A DNA stretch of 64,000 nt. Source: Immersiella caudata (taxonomy: Eukaryota > Ascomycota > Sordariomycetes > Sordariales > Lasiosphaeriaceae). The DNA lies in assembly GCA_030512335.1 (NCBI GenBank), contig JAULSU010000006.1:620001-684000 (forward strand), written 5' to 3'. Under the pieces are notes generated by a model, which was given only the letters and a program-made list of their open reading frames with translations, was not told where the DNA came from and did not search any database. Every line of letters begins with the position of its first letter. Position 1 is the first letter of the stretch. Shown piece after piece: positions 1-11,318 of this stretch. Position numbers and translations under genes: made by a program.

Positions 1-1571
1 GGTTCGAGACATGTAAGTAGAGTTTGCGCAGCAACTCTTTTTAGGCTAGACCTCGATGTTCCTGCTTTGCAGATCTCGCTAAGCGCGTTTATCAGATGTC
101 TCGAGCCTAGATGAAGAAATCGGCGAAGCTTACGCGTCTCCTCATGCTTGTCACCGCATTCAATCACAGACTCACCTGATGGACACAACACGTCGACTCC
201 TTCGGCAATGGCTTACTTTTGGCGATGGCGTCCTTCATATTTCCGGTAAGGCAGGTTCGGGAAAGTCAACCCTCATGAAGTCAATCATCACCAGTACCGA
301 CACAGCCCAGCGCTTGACTGAGTGGGCGGGCGACAAGACACCTGTTGTAGCATCGTTCTTCTTTTGGCGCTCAGACAGAGAGTGTCTTGAGCTTTCAGTG
401 GATGAACTCTACCCGTCGATTCTGTTTGAAATTCTACGCAAATGTCCGCGCCCCGTACCGGAGATCTTTCCGCGACAATGGAAGTCGATGGCATCCAATC
501 CACAGAACAAGTCCTTCGAAGCCCACCTCTTCCGCCCACAGAGTATCAAAGATGCCTTTGAAAACCTCGTCAAAAGCCAAACCCTCCCTGGGAGCCATAC
601 TTTCTGTTTCTTCGTTGACGGGCTAGACGAGTACCAAGCACATGCTTTCGATCAACTTGCACTCGCGCGCCAGCTTCGCGAATGGTCCACTAACAGCGCT
701 ATTAAAATATGCGTGAGCTCCCGACTAGAGATTGACGCGTTCTCTGACATTCAGCGCATACATCTCCACGACCTGACTTCACGAGACGTCTACAAATTCA
801 GTCAAAATATGTTTGAACGAGACAGGATTTCGCACGGGGGGAGAGCTTTTATTTGGATCTCGTCAAAGCTATCGTGGCAAACGCAGAGAGAGTTTTTATC
901 TGGGCTTGCCTGGTCACGAAATATCTACTGGTCGAGGTTGGGCGTCACGCCAGTAGCGAGCGACTGTGGAAAACGCTCAACAGCGCACCTCCAGAGCTTG
1001 ATGCCCTCTACGAAAAAATGCTCAGTAGTCTCAGCCGGAAAGACAAGAGACTTGTCAACTACATGGTTCTCCTAGTATTGAGCAACCCATTTAGGATGCC
1101 GATGAATGCAATTATCTTCTCTTGGATCACAGAGGCCGAGAAATTCAACTTGCCCGGTCTGCATATTGATGGCAAATACTCGACTCAAGAGACCGAGCTT
1201 CGGCTAGAGCATGCACAGGGGCGGCTACAAGGTCTAACTCGTATCTTGTTGGAAGAGGCCTCTCTACTACTTCATGTATGGGGTTCTTTTCTTCGAGTGG
1301 CGACGACGTCGAGCCCGTCAGATTTCCAATTTGGGTGGGACTCATAGCCTTGTTATTGTTGGTTGCACTTGAATCTTCCGCTTACCCCAATCCTTCTGTT
1401 TTAATCCGGCTCTACTTTGATCGGCTCGAACAGTTATTAGGCAGAGCGAATCAAGAGCTAGTGTTGGTGTTTTACAAGGCTGAAGACCTTGATTACGACT
1501 CCAAGTTTTCAAAGCTCAATCTGAAAGGCTTTGTTTACAAGACGGATTTGTGTGTCTGGCTTTGGGAGTAA
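1..1571 (+). pseudogene. Decayed NACHT (NLR-like) gene, left-truncated
   Basis: Remnant of a fungal STAND/NACHT NTPase. The clearest part starts near 179 and carries a Walker A loop GKAGSGKST (about 247-273), then an FFFW strand and the Walker B-like run CFFVDGLDEY. At a run of six G (about 836-841) the coding frame shifts. The family sequence resumes in another frame from about 850 (DLVKAIVANAERVFIW), where members of this family continue after the NACHT domain. A further frame loss occurs near 1260, and the C-terminal part to 1571 is only weakly recognisable. Upstream of 179 the frames are also broken, so the 5' end is either outside the window or lost. The gene at 30914-34095 has the same architecture. 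Seen: motifs and frame breaks. Inferred: non-functional, since at least two frame changes are needed and no splice sites explain them. Confidence 0.75.
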
Positions 1572-2718
1572 AGGTATGATAGCACAATGAATCTAGCTGT
1601 TCGAGTTGCTTAGGTCAGGCATCTACTTCACAAGTTGGAGGCCCTTCCCAGGCGTTCATGGAAGCTGCCTTGTATTCAGTCGTTGATATGCATTCGGGAT
1701 TGTGATGGGGGCCTTAAAAAAAGCACTCTGAGATGCGACATGAGCCATATGAAATGCACATCAGGCATTTAAGGGTGTAACATGAATTCCGACGATTTGG
1801 GCAGAGAAACCAGATCAAGGTGCGAGTATGCGGTGCGAATGGAAAACTGGCGGATCATTCTGGGGAGGACCTGGACGTGAAAACTATGTGTCTCTTCATG
1901 ATACGGTTCGTAGGAGCCCTGCAACTGTTATTGTGGATCTCTGGAAAAGAGCAACAGCGGATGACTAGGTACCAAACCCACATGGGTGGACAGCCCGGAC
2001 TGGACGGCCTGAGCGAGACATTCTCTGTCTCGTGTTTTGACAAAACGCTACAAGATGCACTTCGTCGGAAAGATAAACTTTGGAATTTGTACCACAGTTC
2101 TCAGACCGCATGAAAGTTTGAAAAATCATCAGAGAATTGCCATATCACATCTTCTGGGGCTTGTTCCGGGCAGCAGGCTGAGGTCGGATGGAGCTCCAGG
2201 TTACGCTGGCCGTCCCTATGGCCCGTGCGCTAGGCAGCGCCCCACATGATTCATGACAAAACTGACCTGAACTTCACTCATTCACCCACGCGTCTCAACG
2301 GTGAACCAAGCGCCACTCACAAAGCCGTCTTTTGTCTATCTTTTAGCTTCCACCGTGAACTCTGGAGAAAGCTCGGACTCCGCTGAGCTTAGGTCCGTCA
2401 ACCCGTTATCAAACCTAAACCCCCGAAAAAAATAATATTTATCTGACCCATCGCAGTGCCTCGCTTTTGTCTGAAACACGCCTCAGGCAGAGTCGTACCT
2501 CGCTTTGCTGTGCCTTTCACTTCAATACAGCTTCAACTTCTCGCCAACGAGCGCGCTCACCTGGGCTACCTTTGCTGCCGGCTAGCTGTATCACGCAAGC
2601 CCCACTCCTCGGACGGCCCCTCCTAGTCGCCTGCAGGCCCAGCTACTCTTGCTAGCCGGCACTTCTACTCCCTCAATCCAAAGAGGACGACCGGCAAGCC
2701 CCTCATCAAACCGTCAAG
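1572..2718. other. Intergenic, no gene seen
   Basis: No open frame here resembles a known family, and those present are short and lack plausible splice partners. The 3' part (about 2400-2718), which becomes rich in C and T, is likely promoter and 5' UTR of the Mtr2-like gene. Confidence 0.5.
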
Positions 2719-3360
2719 ATGGCCATCCTCTCCCGCGAGAGAGCAGTCACCGCCTCGGCAGAAGGTACGACACCCCGATCACCACCTCCCCCGTACTCCC
2801 ACCCCGACGCACCGTACCCATTCTAAACCACCACCACAGCCTGCGAGAAATTCGTCGAGACCTACTACCAAGCCATAAACAGCAACAAACCCGTCGCCTC
2901 GTACTACGTCACAGACAACACCACCTACACAAATGCCGGCCACCCCCCCGCCGACATCTGCATCAACGGCCAGGCCGGCCTGACCCCCAAGCAATGGGAC
3001 GACCTGCTCGAAACCCAGCGCAAAATCCCCTCCGCCTCAAACACCAACCCACGCTACCACCCTGTGCGCTACGAAGTCGAAAGCTACGACATGCACGTCA
3101 TCAACCCCGACTACCGCTTCGCGGCCCCGCCTGCCCTGCTCGTTCCGGACACGTCGAAGCCTGATCTCGGCGCAGGGATTCGCCTCATGATGATGCTGAC
3201 GGTTTCGGGCACGGTGTACTTCACTTCGGACAGGGATGGCTTGAAGCAGCACTTCAACGATGTGTTTATCCTGGTGCCGAACTGGGATGTTTTGGCGAAG
3301 CATGGGTCGCGCGCGGCGAGGAAGCTGCTGATTGCTTCGCACAGTTATCGGGCTTTTTGA
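2719..3360 (+). CDS. mtr2: NTF2-like mRNA export factor Mtr2
   Basis: Exons 2719-2764 and 2840-3360; the 75-nt intron has GTACGA, a TCTAAAC branch and CACAG. The product is 188 aa. It starts MAILSRERAVTASAEACEKF and has the NTF2-like fold signature: an N-terminal helix with FVETYYQAI, then beta strands ending in FNDVFILVPNWD near the C-terminus. Mtr2 pairs with Mex67 as the heterodimer that carries mRNA through nuclear pores; this is family knowledge. The ATG was chosen because it opens the short first exon typical of this family and no upstream in-frame ATG fits. Codon use changes from C-ending to G-ending at about 3140. Another NTF2-like protein is the main alternative. Confidence 0.75.
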
Positions 3361-3855
3361 AGGGGATTCCTGGAGAGAGAAGGAAAAGATGAAGTTTCGG
3401 TGAAGGCAGATGGAAGGACATGGACTCCCAACATGAGAGTGAGGAGCAGAGGGGGCATTTGTCACGATCATCAGCATTTATGGAGTGGCGGGAGCAAAAG
3501 GGAAACGGAGTTTATGGACATCACAGGGCGGGATTTGGCTTTTGAGGACATCGCGAATCAGATTGCTTGGCGATACTGGGGTAGAGCGCACAGCGCACCC
3601 CCAATGTATGATACATATGGAAGGATGGATTATTGTATTCATGTCACTCATGTCATTGAGATGGCAAGAGACGGAAATACTACCTGCACACAAGAGTGTC
3701 ATGAAAACAAACACATTCCCATTTTACTTTTCCGTGCCTCCAGAGCTCCATCTAAGGAATTGGTCCGACAGACAGACACAAGAGCCACCTGCCGCGCCCC
3801 CGTCCTTTTCGCTTACACCAAGACGACAAATAGAAAACCATTAAACAAGAGCTGC
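3361..3855. other. Convergent 3' region, no gene seen
   Basis: Lies between the 3' ends of the Mtr2-like gene (+) and the farnesyltransferase alpha gene (-). It probably holds both 3' UTRs. Small open frames here have no family resemblance. Confidence 0.5.
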
Positions 3856-5601
3856 TCACGGCGTGTCCAAGCACTTCTTCCTCCACTCCCAATACCCAGA
3901 CCGAATCCGATCCCACTTCTCCGCGAGCCGCCTCAGACACAGCTCTGCCTGCGACTTGTCTCCTTTCTCAGCGTAGATCTCCGCCAACAAATCCAACGCA
4001 TGCGAGCTCGTCACATCCTCGCTCTCTGTCCCAAGCTCGTGGACAAAACCTTGGACAAAGTCCTCCACGCTTCCTAGCTTCCTTCCACCCTTGACCAGCA
4101 CACCACGAAGATAATTCCACGGGCTCTGGTTCTGCGGTGCCAGGGCGATCTTCTCCTGCGAATATGCCACCTCGCGATCGACGAGAGCAGCTGGCACTGC
4201 TGGGTCGCGCTCCGTGGCGGCCACACCCTTCGTTGAGTGAGCCGGATTGGAGAAGATGAGGAAGAACCGGTGCGACCACGCGGAGTTGTTGCGCACGTCG
4301 TCATTGATCATGCCCTCGATAGAGCTGAGCTCCTCGGGGACATCCCAAATCCCAAGCTTCTCGACGAGGTAAGAACGGTAAGACCAGACGTGGTAGTTCT
4401 TGGTGTCCTCAGCAAGAATCTGCTTCAGGAATGCGATCTCCGAGGCGCCAAACGCCTTTACCGCCTCTGCATCGTTGGCAATGGTGGGATAGTAGTTGTC
4501 CACCAATAAATGCCGATGATGCCAGATCTGGTAGTTCTTCAGGTGCTCCAACGAGACCTCATTCAACCACTCAATCTCGTCCGGTATCGGCAACTTCATC
4601 GCAAACAGAATCGCCGCGCGGTACAGCCACATCGTATAATGCGCCGGGTTCATCTCAATGATAGTCTCCGTCAGCCTCAGACACCTTGCCGAGTACTCTT
4701 TCTTAATCATCACCGCCCTCAAATACCCCATCGCTATCACCCTGTCAGCACAACCCCCTTCCATTTCCCACCCAGGAACAATACTCACCCTCCGCATACT
4801 CCCCCGGGTATGAAATCGTCGCCAACGCCCCCTCCGGCTCCTCCTGTGCAATCGGCACCACATCATCCCACTCCGGATCCCCCTCCAACTGCCCCCCCAA
4901 CACTCCATACAACTCCCTCTTCAACCCCGCCATCTCCTTCCTCCTCTCACGTTCCTCATCCATCTCCTCCCCCGTAACAACCACTTTATCCCCAGATATA
5001 TCCCTAACCCCCTCCCGTTCCCTCTCCCTCCTCTCTCTAAACGCCCTACTCTGCACCTCCAAACACGTCAGGAGCGTCCTTTTCTCCCTCCACGCTTCGT
5101 ACGTCGCGAGATCGTAAGAGCCCGCGGCGCCGTAGTCGTAGTTCTTTCTGAGCGCGCGGATAGGGAGGGAGGATTCGTTGATGAGTTTCCAGTATTCGCG
5201 CTGGACTTTAAGGGGTAGGCGGTTGCGACTGGCGGGGGAGCGCGCGAAGCGGAGGGCGGTCCAGGTGGCTTGGGCGTCGCGGGGGAGGGAGGAGATAGAG
5301 GTGGGTTTGGAGGTGGTGGGTGATTCGAAGGGGCGGGATTCGGAGGCGAAGGCCGCGCTGCGGGCGGCGATGGTTGTTGGTGTTGTTGGTGAAGTGGTAG
5401 CTTGGGTTGCTGGTGGTTGTTGCGTTTGCGGTTGAGCGGGAGGTGCTGTTGCGGGAGGAGAGATGTTAGTAGGGAGGGGGAAGTCAAGTAAGCGGTTTAG
5501 GGGTCGCAAAGAGTGAGGAGAGAAAGAAAGGGTCTGGCTGGGAGGAAACACTTACGGTCGTTTGCTTTGGGCTTTTGTGCCGCCTTACCTTTGGGTGGCA
5601 T
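3856..5601 (-). CDS. ram2: Protein farnesyl/geranylgeranyltransferase alpha subunit
   Basis: Exons on the minus strand are 5601-5556, 5445-4789 and 4733-3856 (526 aa). Intron 1 has GTAAGTG, a TACTAACA branch and CAACAG. Intron 2 (55 nt) has GTGAGT, CTGAC and GATAG. The C-terminal two thirds carry the PPTA-type tryptophan repeats of prenyltransferase alpha subunits: HYTMWLYR, NYQIWHHR, NYHVWSYR, NNSAWSHR and NQSPWNYL. The subunit is shared by farnesyltransferase and geranylgeranyltransferase I, which attach isoprenoids to CAAX cysteines. The start MPPKGKA matches the usual N-terminus of fungal homologues, and EWDDVVPIAQEEP also matches. Between them lie about 200 extra residues: Pro/Thr/Gln-rich first, then an Arg/Glu-rich segment starting near ATWTALRFARSP. 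I do not recognise the insert. Confidence 0.88.
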
Positions 5602-6255
5602 TGTGGGTGGTGATGGAATGTGGAATGGTGGGGGCGCTGGGCGCGCAGGTGGACCGAAAATTGATGCAGCTCCTTATCGACCCCGGCCGCGGGGTAGCTG
5701 CAAGGACAATACTATCATGACATCTCAAAGAGCACAATACTAAAACACCATGCGGGATATGATAGACATATGCTCTTTCATATTTGCATTCCATTCGCCC
5801 GCATGCTGCATGCGGTAAGAAACTTAGGCAGGAAGAGGTTTTAGTGGCAATGCGCTGGAAGGCCAGTCAGTCCATGAGCACGGAGAGAGTCACTCGAAGC
5901 CTGGCCTGTCAGTTCAGGATGCCATTCAGTTGAGCTATCCTCTTGCTTGTGCGCTTCTACCTGACTGTCTGGTGTCCGAGGACTCCCAAAAGCCCAATCG
6001 CTGTCCCACAACTACCTACATCTCGATATCCAAAAACCCCCGGCTAGCAGTGAGAAGGGTAACCGCAAGGTAACATAGGATCTAGACTGTTAAGACTAAC
6101 ATTACAATTGATTTCCATCGCTGCCTGGCAATTCATCAAAAGAATACCACCAAAGCCGAGTTTCTACCATGCCCGTAATTATATCCGGATTCGAATCACC
6201 AAATCCTCCCGCTCGTCAGCCATTATTGCCCGTGGATGCCCTGCCACAACGAGGG
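5602..6255. other. Intergenic between two minus-strand genes
   Basis: Promoter side of the farnesyltransferase alpha gene and 3' side of mevalonate kinase. No gene-like frame or distinct signal was seen. Confidence 0.5.
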
Positions 6256-7865
6256 CTAGCTCTCCACGCCCCAGAATTTCCACCCTTCCCTAGCCCCATT
6301 ATCACCATGAACACCAACTAGCCTCTCCACGCCCTCGTTGCCCTCTGCCCTAAGGAAGTTCTCAAGGTCGATTTCCATGCCGCCCTCCTCATCCTGGTCC
6401 ATCCCGTTCCGCAGAACAGCCGGCCAGAGGACACCCACGCCGTCGCAGCCCAGTGTCGTCTCGAACTTTTGGTAGCCTTCCTCTTCCAATTGTCGTTCCA
6501 GCATTTCCAGCTTCGACCGCGGTACGCCAGGGCGTAGAAGCGTGATAGAGCATCCGCCACCTCCCGCACCAGTGAGTTTCGTCCAGCCGATGCCTTCGTG
6601 ATCCACCAGCTCGCGTACCCGCTCCAGGCGGGGATGCGACACGCCCAACGACACAAGTAGACCGTGGTTGATGTTCATCAACTCGCCCACACCCCTCAAG
6701 CTCTCCTCACTCTCGGTATCAAAGTCATCGCGTTCAATGAGTTCCAGCGCGCTTGTAGTGACCTTGTCCACGGCATCCAAAATAGACCCCACCAGCTTAG
6801 GATGCGCCTCCTTCAGTTTGCGCACCTTTTGCACCTCCGCCGACGTGGACTTGGCCGTCCTCGTATCTACCAGAAGGAGCGGCAGCTCCGGGAAATCCCA
6901 AAGCGGTTTCACCGACGGCGGTTGGCTGTAGTCTTTCCTCTGAAACATAACGGCCTTGCCCTGTGTCGAGACGGTGTTGTCCACTCCTGATGGGTTCCCG
7001 TGGATAAACATCTCGTAGACGAACGCCCATCGGTTGATGCGCTCGACCTGCAGCCGAGCCTCCTCCGGCGGCTGGTCTGGATGCGGGCCCGACAATGTTC
7101 GGAGCTGCAGGAGTAGTGCCGCAGACATGCAGACGGCGATGGTGGCGCTGGAACCGAGGCCTGCGCCTATTGGTATGGTAGACCGAAGGGTGTACTGGCA
7201 GCCGGGGAACGATTGGCTCCCAAGGGAGAGGAACATGTAGAGGAAGGAGCCGGCAGAATTTTGGTGGACTTTGCGAATGTCCGAGGGCTTGCCGGGTGAG
7301 ACATCGCGAACGAGTGGTTGGATCGCAGCGACCAGGTCGGGATCGAGCTCAGTGACGAGATCGTAATAGTACTTTTTCTTCGAGGGGTGGGAGAACGTCG
7401 ACCACGGGAGCTCGTCGATGTTCCATGTGTGGTCAAAATCGATATCGGGGAAGGTCAATGTCACAGTTCTTTTAGACTTGGACAGTGTCGTGACGAGGAG
7501 ATATGATCGCAGCGAGATGGAAGCGGCTATCGCGGCCTAGGCAGCACAAGCAGGTCAGCGGGTTGTTGGACGAACTCGACGTCGAGTCGCAGATGCGCAA
7601 ACTATACCTTTCCGTGCACCACGGCATGTTCGCCGCAGACAATGACCTTTCCCGGCGCAGACACCATAAAGGTGGGCATCATCGGGCTGCTCTTCTTGCG
7701 ATCCATCTTTTTTCGAGTTTCTGACTTCACCCCGTTTCCGTTCCCGTTGGAGTTGCCGTTCGCGTTCCCGTTGGCACCTCCGTTGGTGCCGTTCAGGTGT
7801 ATGTGGTTGGACTCGAGGCTGTCTTGGTGCAACCCGTTGACGCCGTTTACTTGTCGTTGCGTCAT
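6256..7865 (-). CDS. erg12: Mevalonate kinase
   Basis: Exons 7865-7608 and 7536-6256 (512 aa). The 71-nt intron (GTATAG, CGCTGACC branch, CCTAG) falls after EHAVVHGK and the next exon begins AAIAASISLRSYLL. GHMP kinase signatures are all present: VSAPGKVIVCGEHAVVHGK at the N-terminus, the ATP loop IPIGAGLGSSA, HGNPSGVDN, and the C-terminal KLTGAGGGGCS. It phosphorylates mevalonate in the cytosol on the way to farnesyl-PP, ergosterol and prenylated proteins. The ATG at 7865 (MTQRQVNGVNG) was chosen because fungal homologues begin similarly; a second in-frame ATG follows at MDRKKSSP. The N-terminus has an Asn/Gly run (about 7735-7800) coded by simple repeats. Confidence 0.93.
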
Positions 7866-9547
7866 CGCTCTCGCCTTTATACGTGCCAATCCAGCGCCCC
7901 AGGTGTTCTTTCTTCTGATGTTTTGCGGGGCTGAAAAGCTCAAGTGATCCGACAGAATTATGAATGGGTCGCAAAGGCCGATTCGGTCTTTTCCTGGCAC
8001 AATCGAGTGTTCGGGTTGGGCGGCAAGTCTCGACGATGATGGTGCGGCGTGGTGGCGAGAGGTAGCAATGCGCCGTCTGATGCGCAAAGGCGGTTATTAG
8101 AGTAGCGAAGACCTTACCGTAGCTGTATCGTATGTGTATCGAGAAAACAGAAAGAGCAATTGCGATTTGATCAGGCGATAGATAGCGAATGGGGACGCAA
8201 GAGGTAGGTATTAGGTATGGGTTCCCGGAAGTGGGAAATGGATTGCGACTTTAATCAAAAGGGGTGGTGGTAGAGGGTGGGTAGCTTGCAGCACAGCCTC
8301 TGGGTGATGAATCGTGGGTTCGCACGACGGTAATACGCGGGGAATGGACTCTGGTCCTTGACGTAATGGCAGATTGGAGCCGGAACCGAAAGACGAGAAA
8401 CGAGGAGAGCAGCGATCACGGCGGTGCCTGAATGTGGGTATCACGAAACCCCTTTATTATTACCTGCACTCCAGCGTGGACAGCATGGACATGGAGACCT
8501 CGCGAAAAGCGTTGGGACGGCCAGCGCGATGAGCTTTGGACGAGAAAAAAAGCCACTCCCATTGGACAAGGGTGGTGGCCCACGCAACCTGCCGTGGGTG
8601 ACAGGGGTGATCGCCCGGCTTGGACACGAGTGGGGTGGCATTCCCATGTTCTGGAAGCCCGCTGATTGGCAGTGGAGGAATTCCCAGCGAGCTGGAAAAC
8701 CTGGCGCACCCTCTTTGCTGACAGGGGATTACGGCCTTGCAGATGACCGCCAGGGGCCGCCGCTTTGCTCCCCCTCCTCCGTTTGTTGCTCTGGCCGTCT
8801 CAAACCCCAACCCAATTGAAGTCTTCAATAGGTCAGCAGACCAACTTAGCATCCTTCATCAACCGAGCCCGGCTCCAGCGTTCGGGCGGCTCCTCTCCGA
8901 CTGCCGACCCTCCAGTTCTTCGCGCTTCTCCTGCCCTCAAAACCGGCTAGCCGTGATTGCGCGGACGGGATGCAGAGTTGCCCAGGTGCTCCAATTTACG
9001 TCTCTGTATTCGTACGGAACACGGGAAACACGCCGGTGACATATGCAGACGCACTTGCTACTGGCTATGCTCCCCGCTGAGCAACTCCCTCAGCTGTTTT
9101 ATTGCCAATGCAGCCCCTCGCATATGTACCCTTCTGTATCTGTATTCGTATTGGGTGTTGTTGTGGCTATCAGTTGAACATGTCTGGCCGTTTGGAGCGG
9201 GGTTAAGAGTCTCAGATAGGCAGTGCCGCTGACGGCATCGTCGTTCGGCTCCGATGTCGTCGGCCTTCTCTCGGCGGACCGGCCATTGAGGTTCGCCAAC
9301 AAGTTCGCTGATGACGCCGGGCCACGGCCATCGAATATCTGTGGTCTGCAGCAGGATTGTATCCAGAGGGTGACTTTGAGTTGCACCCTGACGACGACTT
9401 GTGGGCCCAGCGCAATGTTGCCTAAACGCGTCACCGAAGGTTGCCTTTGTGAGACTTAAGTTAGGAGCTGAAGATGTTCTCAGGTGTAGAGACGAAGGAG
9501 GCCGCCTCGCCACCAAAAATACCACAACATCGCAACTATCACCCAAA
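7866..9547. other. Long intergenic/promoter region
   Basis: No gene recognised. The left part is the promoter of mevalonate kinase; the right part precedes the interrupted gene at 9548. On the minus strand at 8604-8611 there is ATCACCCC, eight bases of the classical sterol regulatory element core, about 740 bp before the erg12 ATG. One such match may be chance. Open frames at 8424-9585 overlap on both strands and look like composition artefacts. Confidence 0.45.
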
Positions 9548-10228
9548 ATGACCGTCACGGAAATCGCCACTCTGCGGCTTTGCATAGACGAGATTGATCA
9601 AGACTTCAAGGACGTTTTCAAACGCGCCCTCGACATCCAGAATGACTGGCATATCGCAAACTTCCCGCATCTTCCGACCACACTCGTTGGGCGTGCATCT
9701 CATTGCCTCCAGCAAGTCGAAGACCCTAGGATCATCCTCATCACAGCCAACTGGGAGTCCGTTTAGGCCCATTGGAAATGGATTCGCAGTCTAGAGAATG
9801 CAAAAGTCATGGACGGACTCAGTGCCTATATCAGCAGCAATCCAAGTGATACGGTCCTATTGCATGTCGAGGGCGCTATCTTTGGTACTGAGGCTGCCAA
9901 ACCGTCTCAAGGCTCCGTATCTTGGCTTGAGAGCGCGGATATCAGCGTTGAGCGTTTCTTTGTCGATGCTCGCAAGAAGGAACGGTTTCTAGGGAAGGTC
10001 AGCGTTGCCAAAGCCGCCGTCGAGAGGATAGCGGCTCCGTATGTGGTCAGGGATAGCTGGCGTGTCGACATCAAGCACAAGACCCTGCTCGAGTGTGTGT
10101 TGGTGATCGGATGGGAAAGCGCAGAGAAACACCAGGAGTTCAGCCAATGTCCGGGTTTCCAATGCCTCACCGAGCTCAAGCAAGTTGCACAGGGGTCTGA
10201 TACCAAGCACTACAAGATCCTCCTGTAG
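9548..10228 (+). pseudogene. Dimeric alpha-beta-barrel (ABM-like) gene with in-frame stop
   Basis: One frame starts ATG 9548 (MTVTEIATLRLCID) and runs to TAA/TAG-type termination at 10228, but is interrupted by a single TAG at 9764-9766. Before the stop the text ends in ILITANWESV; directly after it continues AHWKWIRSLENAKVMDGL in the same frame. WESVxAH is what fungal antibiotic-biosynthesis-monooxygenase-like, stress-responsive alpha-beta-barrel proteins show at this place, with Q or E at x. A CAG to TAG change would explain it. No intron of workable size removes the stop. A second barrel-like half follows (LLECVLVIGWESAEKHQEF), so the full product would be a two-domain protein of 226 aa. 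Alternatives are stop readthrough or a base-calling error. Confidence 0.6.
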
Positions 10229-10480
10229 GAATAGCCTTGCGGACTTGGAATAAAAGTGGGTTGATGGATGAATTCCGAAGTTTCGTTGAGGCCTCAGCTA
10301 CATGCCCTGAGGCAGCTTGTTCCAGTCCCACCCCCCCAAAATCCCGAGACGCCGTCGTGAACCCAGTTCCCAAAACGCCGGAACTGGACTGGCAAATGCA
10401 ATCCCATGATGCCGGGTCCTCTCTTCGTTATCCCTCTTCACCCCCAGGTCGTCAGGTCAAAAGTCACACACTGGCATTGC

Positions 10481-10942
10481 TTATGCCGAGGACTTCTGCT
10501 TGTTCTTCTTGGGAACCTCCTTGATCTGCAGGCCTGTAGTTTTCCGCGCATCAGCAACTGTCCATCCTTCAATGTTCGGGATCCGGATTTCGCATACTAG
10601 GGGGCAAGCTCTGCTTGAGCTTGTCGGCCTTCTCCGAGTCCGTAAGGACCAGAGTGTAGAGGTGCCTCTGGCAGCGGACCTTGAACTTGATCTGCTTGGA
10701 GCTCTTGTTCTTCTTGATCCGGGCGGCTGCAAAGAGCGGCGTTAGAATTTCCCTCGATAAACCACAGCGCAATCGAGCTTGTGGCCCAATTTCGTCAATC
10801 TCGAATGAACATACACGAAGCATCCTTGCGCCGGCAGATCTCGATGAACTGTAATGCGGCAAACTTGTCAATAAAGTCCCGTAGAGCTTTTCTTCAATCC
10901 AAAGCAACGCACCTTCTTGATATCAGAGACTTCTTGAGGCAT
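10481..10942 (-). CDS. rpl38: 60S ribosomal protein eL38
   Basis: Four exons: 10942-10913, 10848-10815, 10726-10598 and 10533-10481 (81 aa). The splice joins give MPQEVSDIKK, FIEICRRKDASSARIKKN, KVRCQRHLYTLVL and LPPSLQIKEVPKKNKQKSSA, which follow the eL38 family almost throughout. Donors are GTGCGT, GTATGT and GTATGC; acceptors are TACAG, TGCAG and TACAG. It is a small structural protein of the large cytosolic subunit. It is divergently arranged with the small membrane protein gene at 11319, sharing a promoter region of about 376 bp. A multi-intron layout in so small a gene is common for fungal ribosomal proteins. Confidence 0.95.
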
Positions 10943-11318
10943 TTTGGCGGATTTGACGGGTTTCCGAGATGATCTGGATTTGGGTTGTTGGCGTGGGAAT
11001 TTTGGCCGCCTCAAAATAATTTCTGTGTGGGCGGCGGGCAGATCGGGACAATTGGGCTAGGTTACCCCACACTGTCCTTTTAGCGGATTCGACCTCCCGC
11101 CTTGGCCCCTGCCTCTATCGTGGCTGACGCGTGTCTGTGGCGTCATCGTCATCGTCTGGTTGCTTGGGGGGAGGTACAAGAGGACAGCTCAAGCATTGTG
11201 AAGTGGTGTTGCCGTTATTTTTTTTAAATGCTCTGCAGCCGTGTTCTTATTTCTTGAGTACATCTTTAACTGAAACCCCGAGCACAATTGTCACGAAATT
11301 CTGTGACTGACCGCAACG
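10943..11318. promoter_or_regulatory. Divergent promoter region rpl38 / small membrane protein
   Basis: 376 bp between two outward-facing start codons. It contains T- and C-rich stretches, including a poly-T run near 11218-11225. No specific factor site can be named with confidence. Confidence 0.5.

Noticed and set aside
3485..3844. Plus-strand frame between mtr2 and the transferase gene
   Set aside because: No recognisable domain, and it lies in a convergent 3' region.
8424..9585. Overlapping frames on both strands
   Set aside because: None has family resemblance or splice partners; their overlap suggests composition only.
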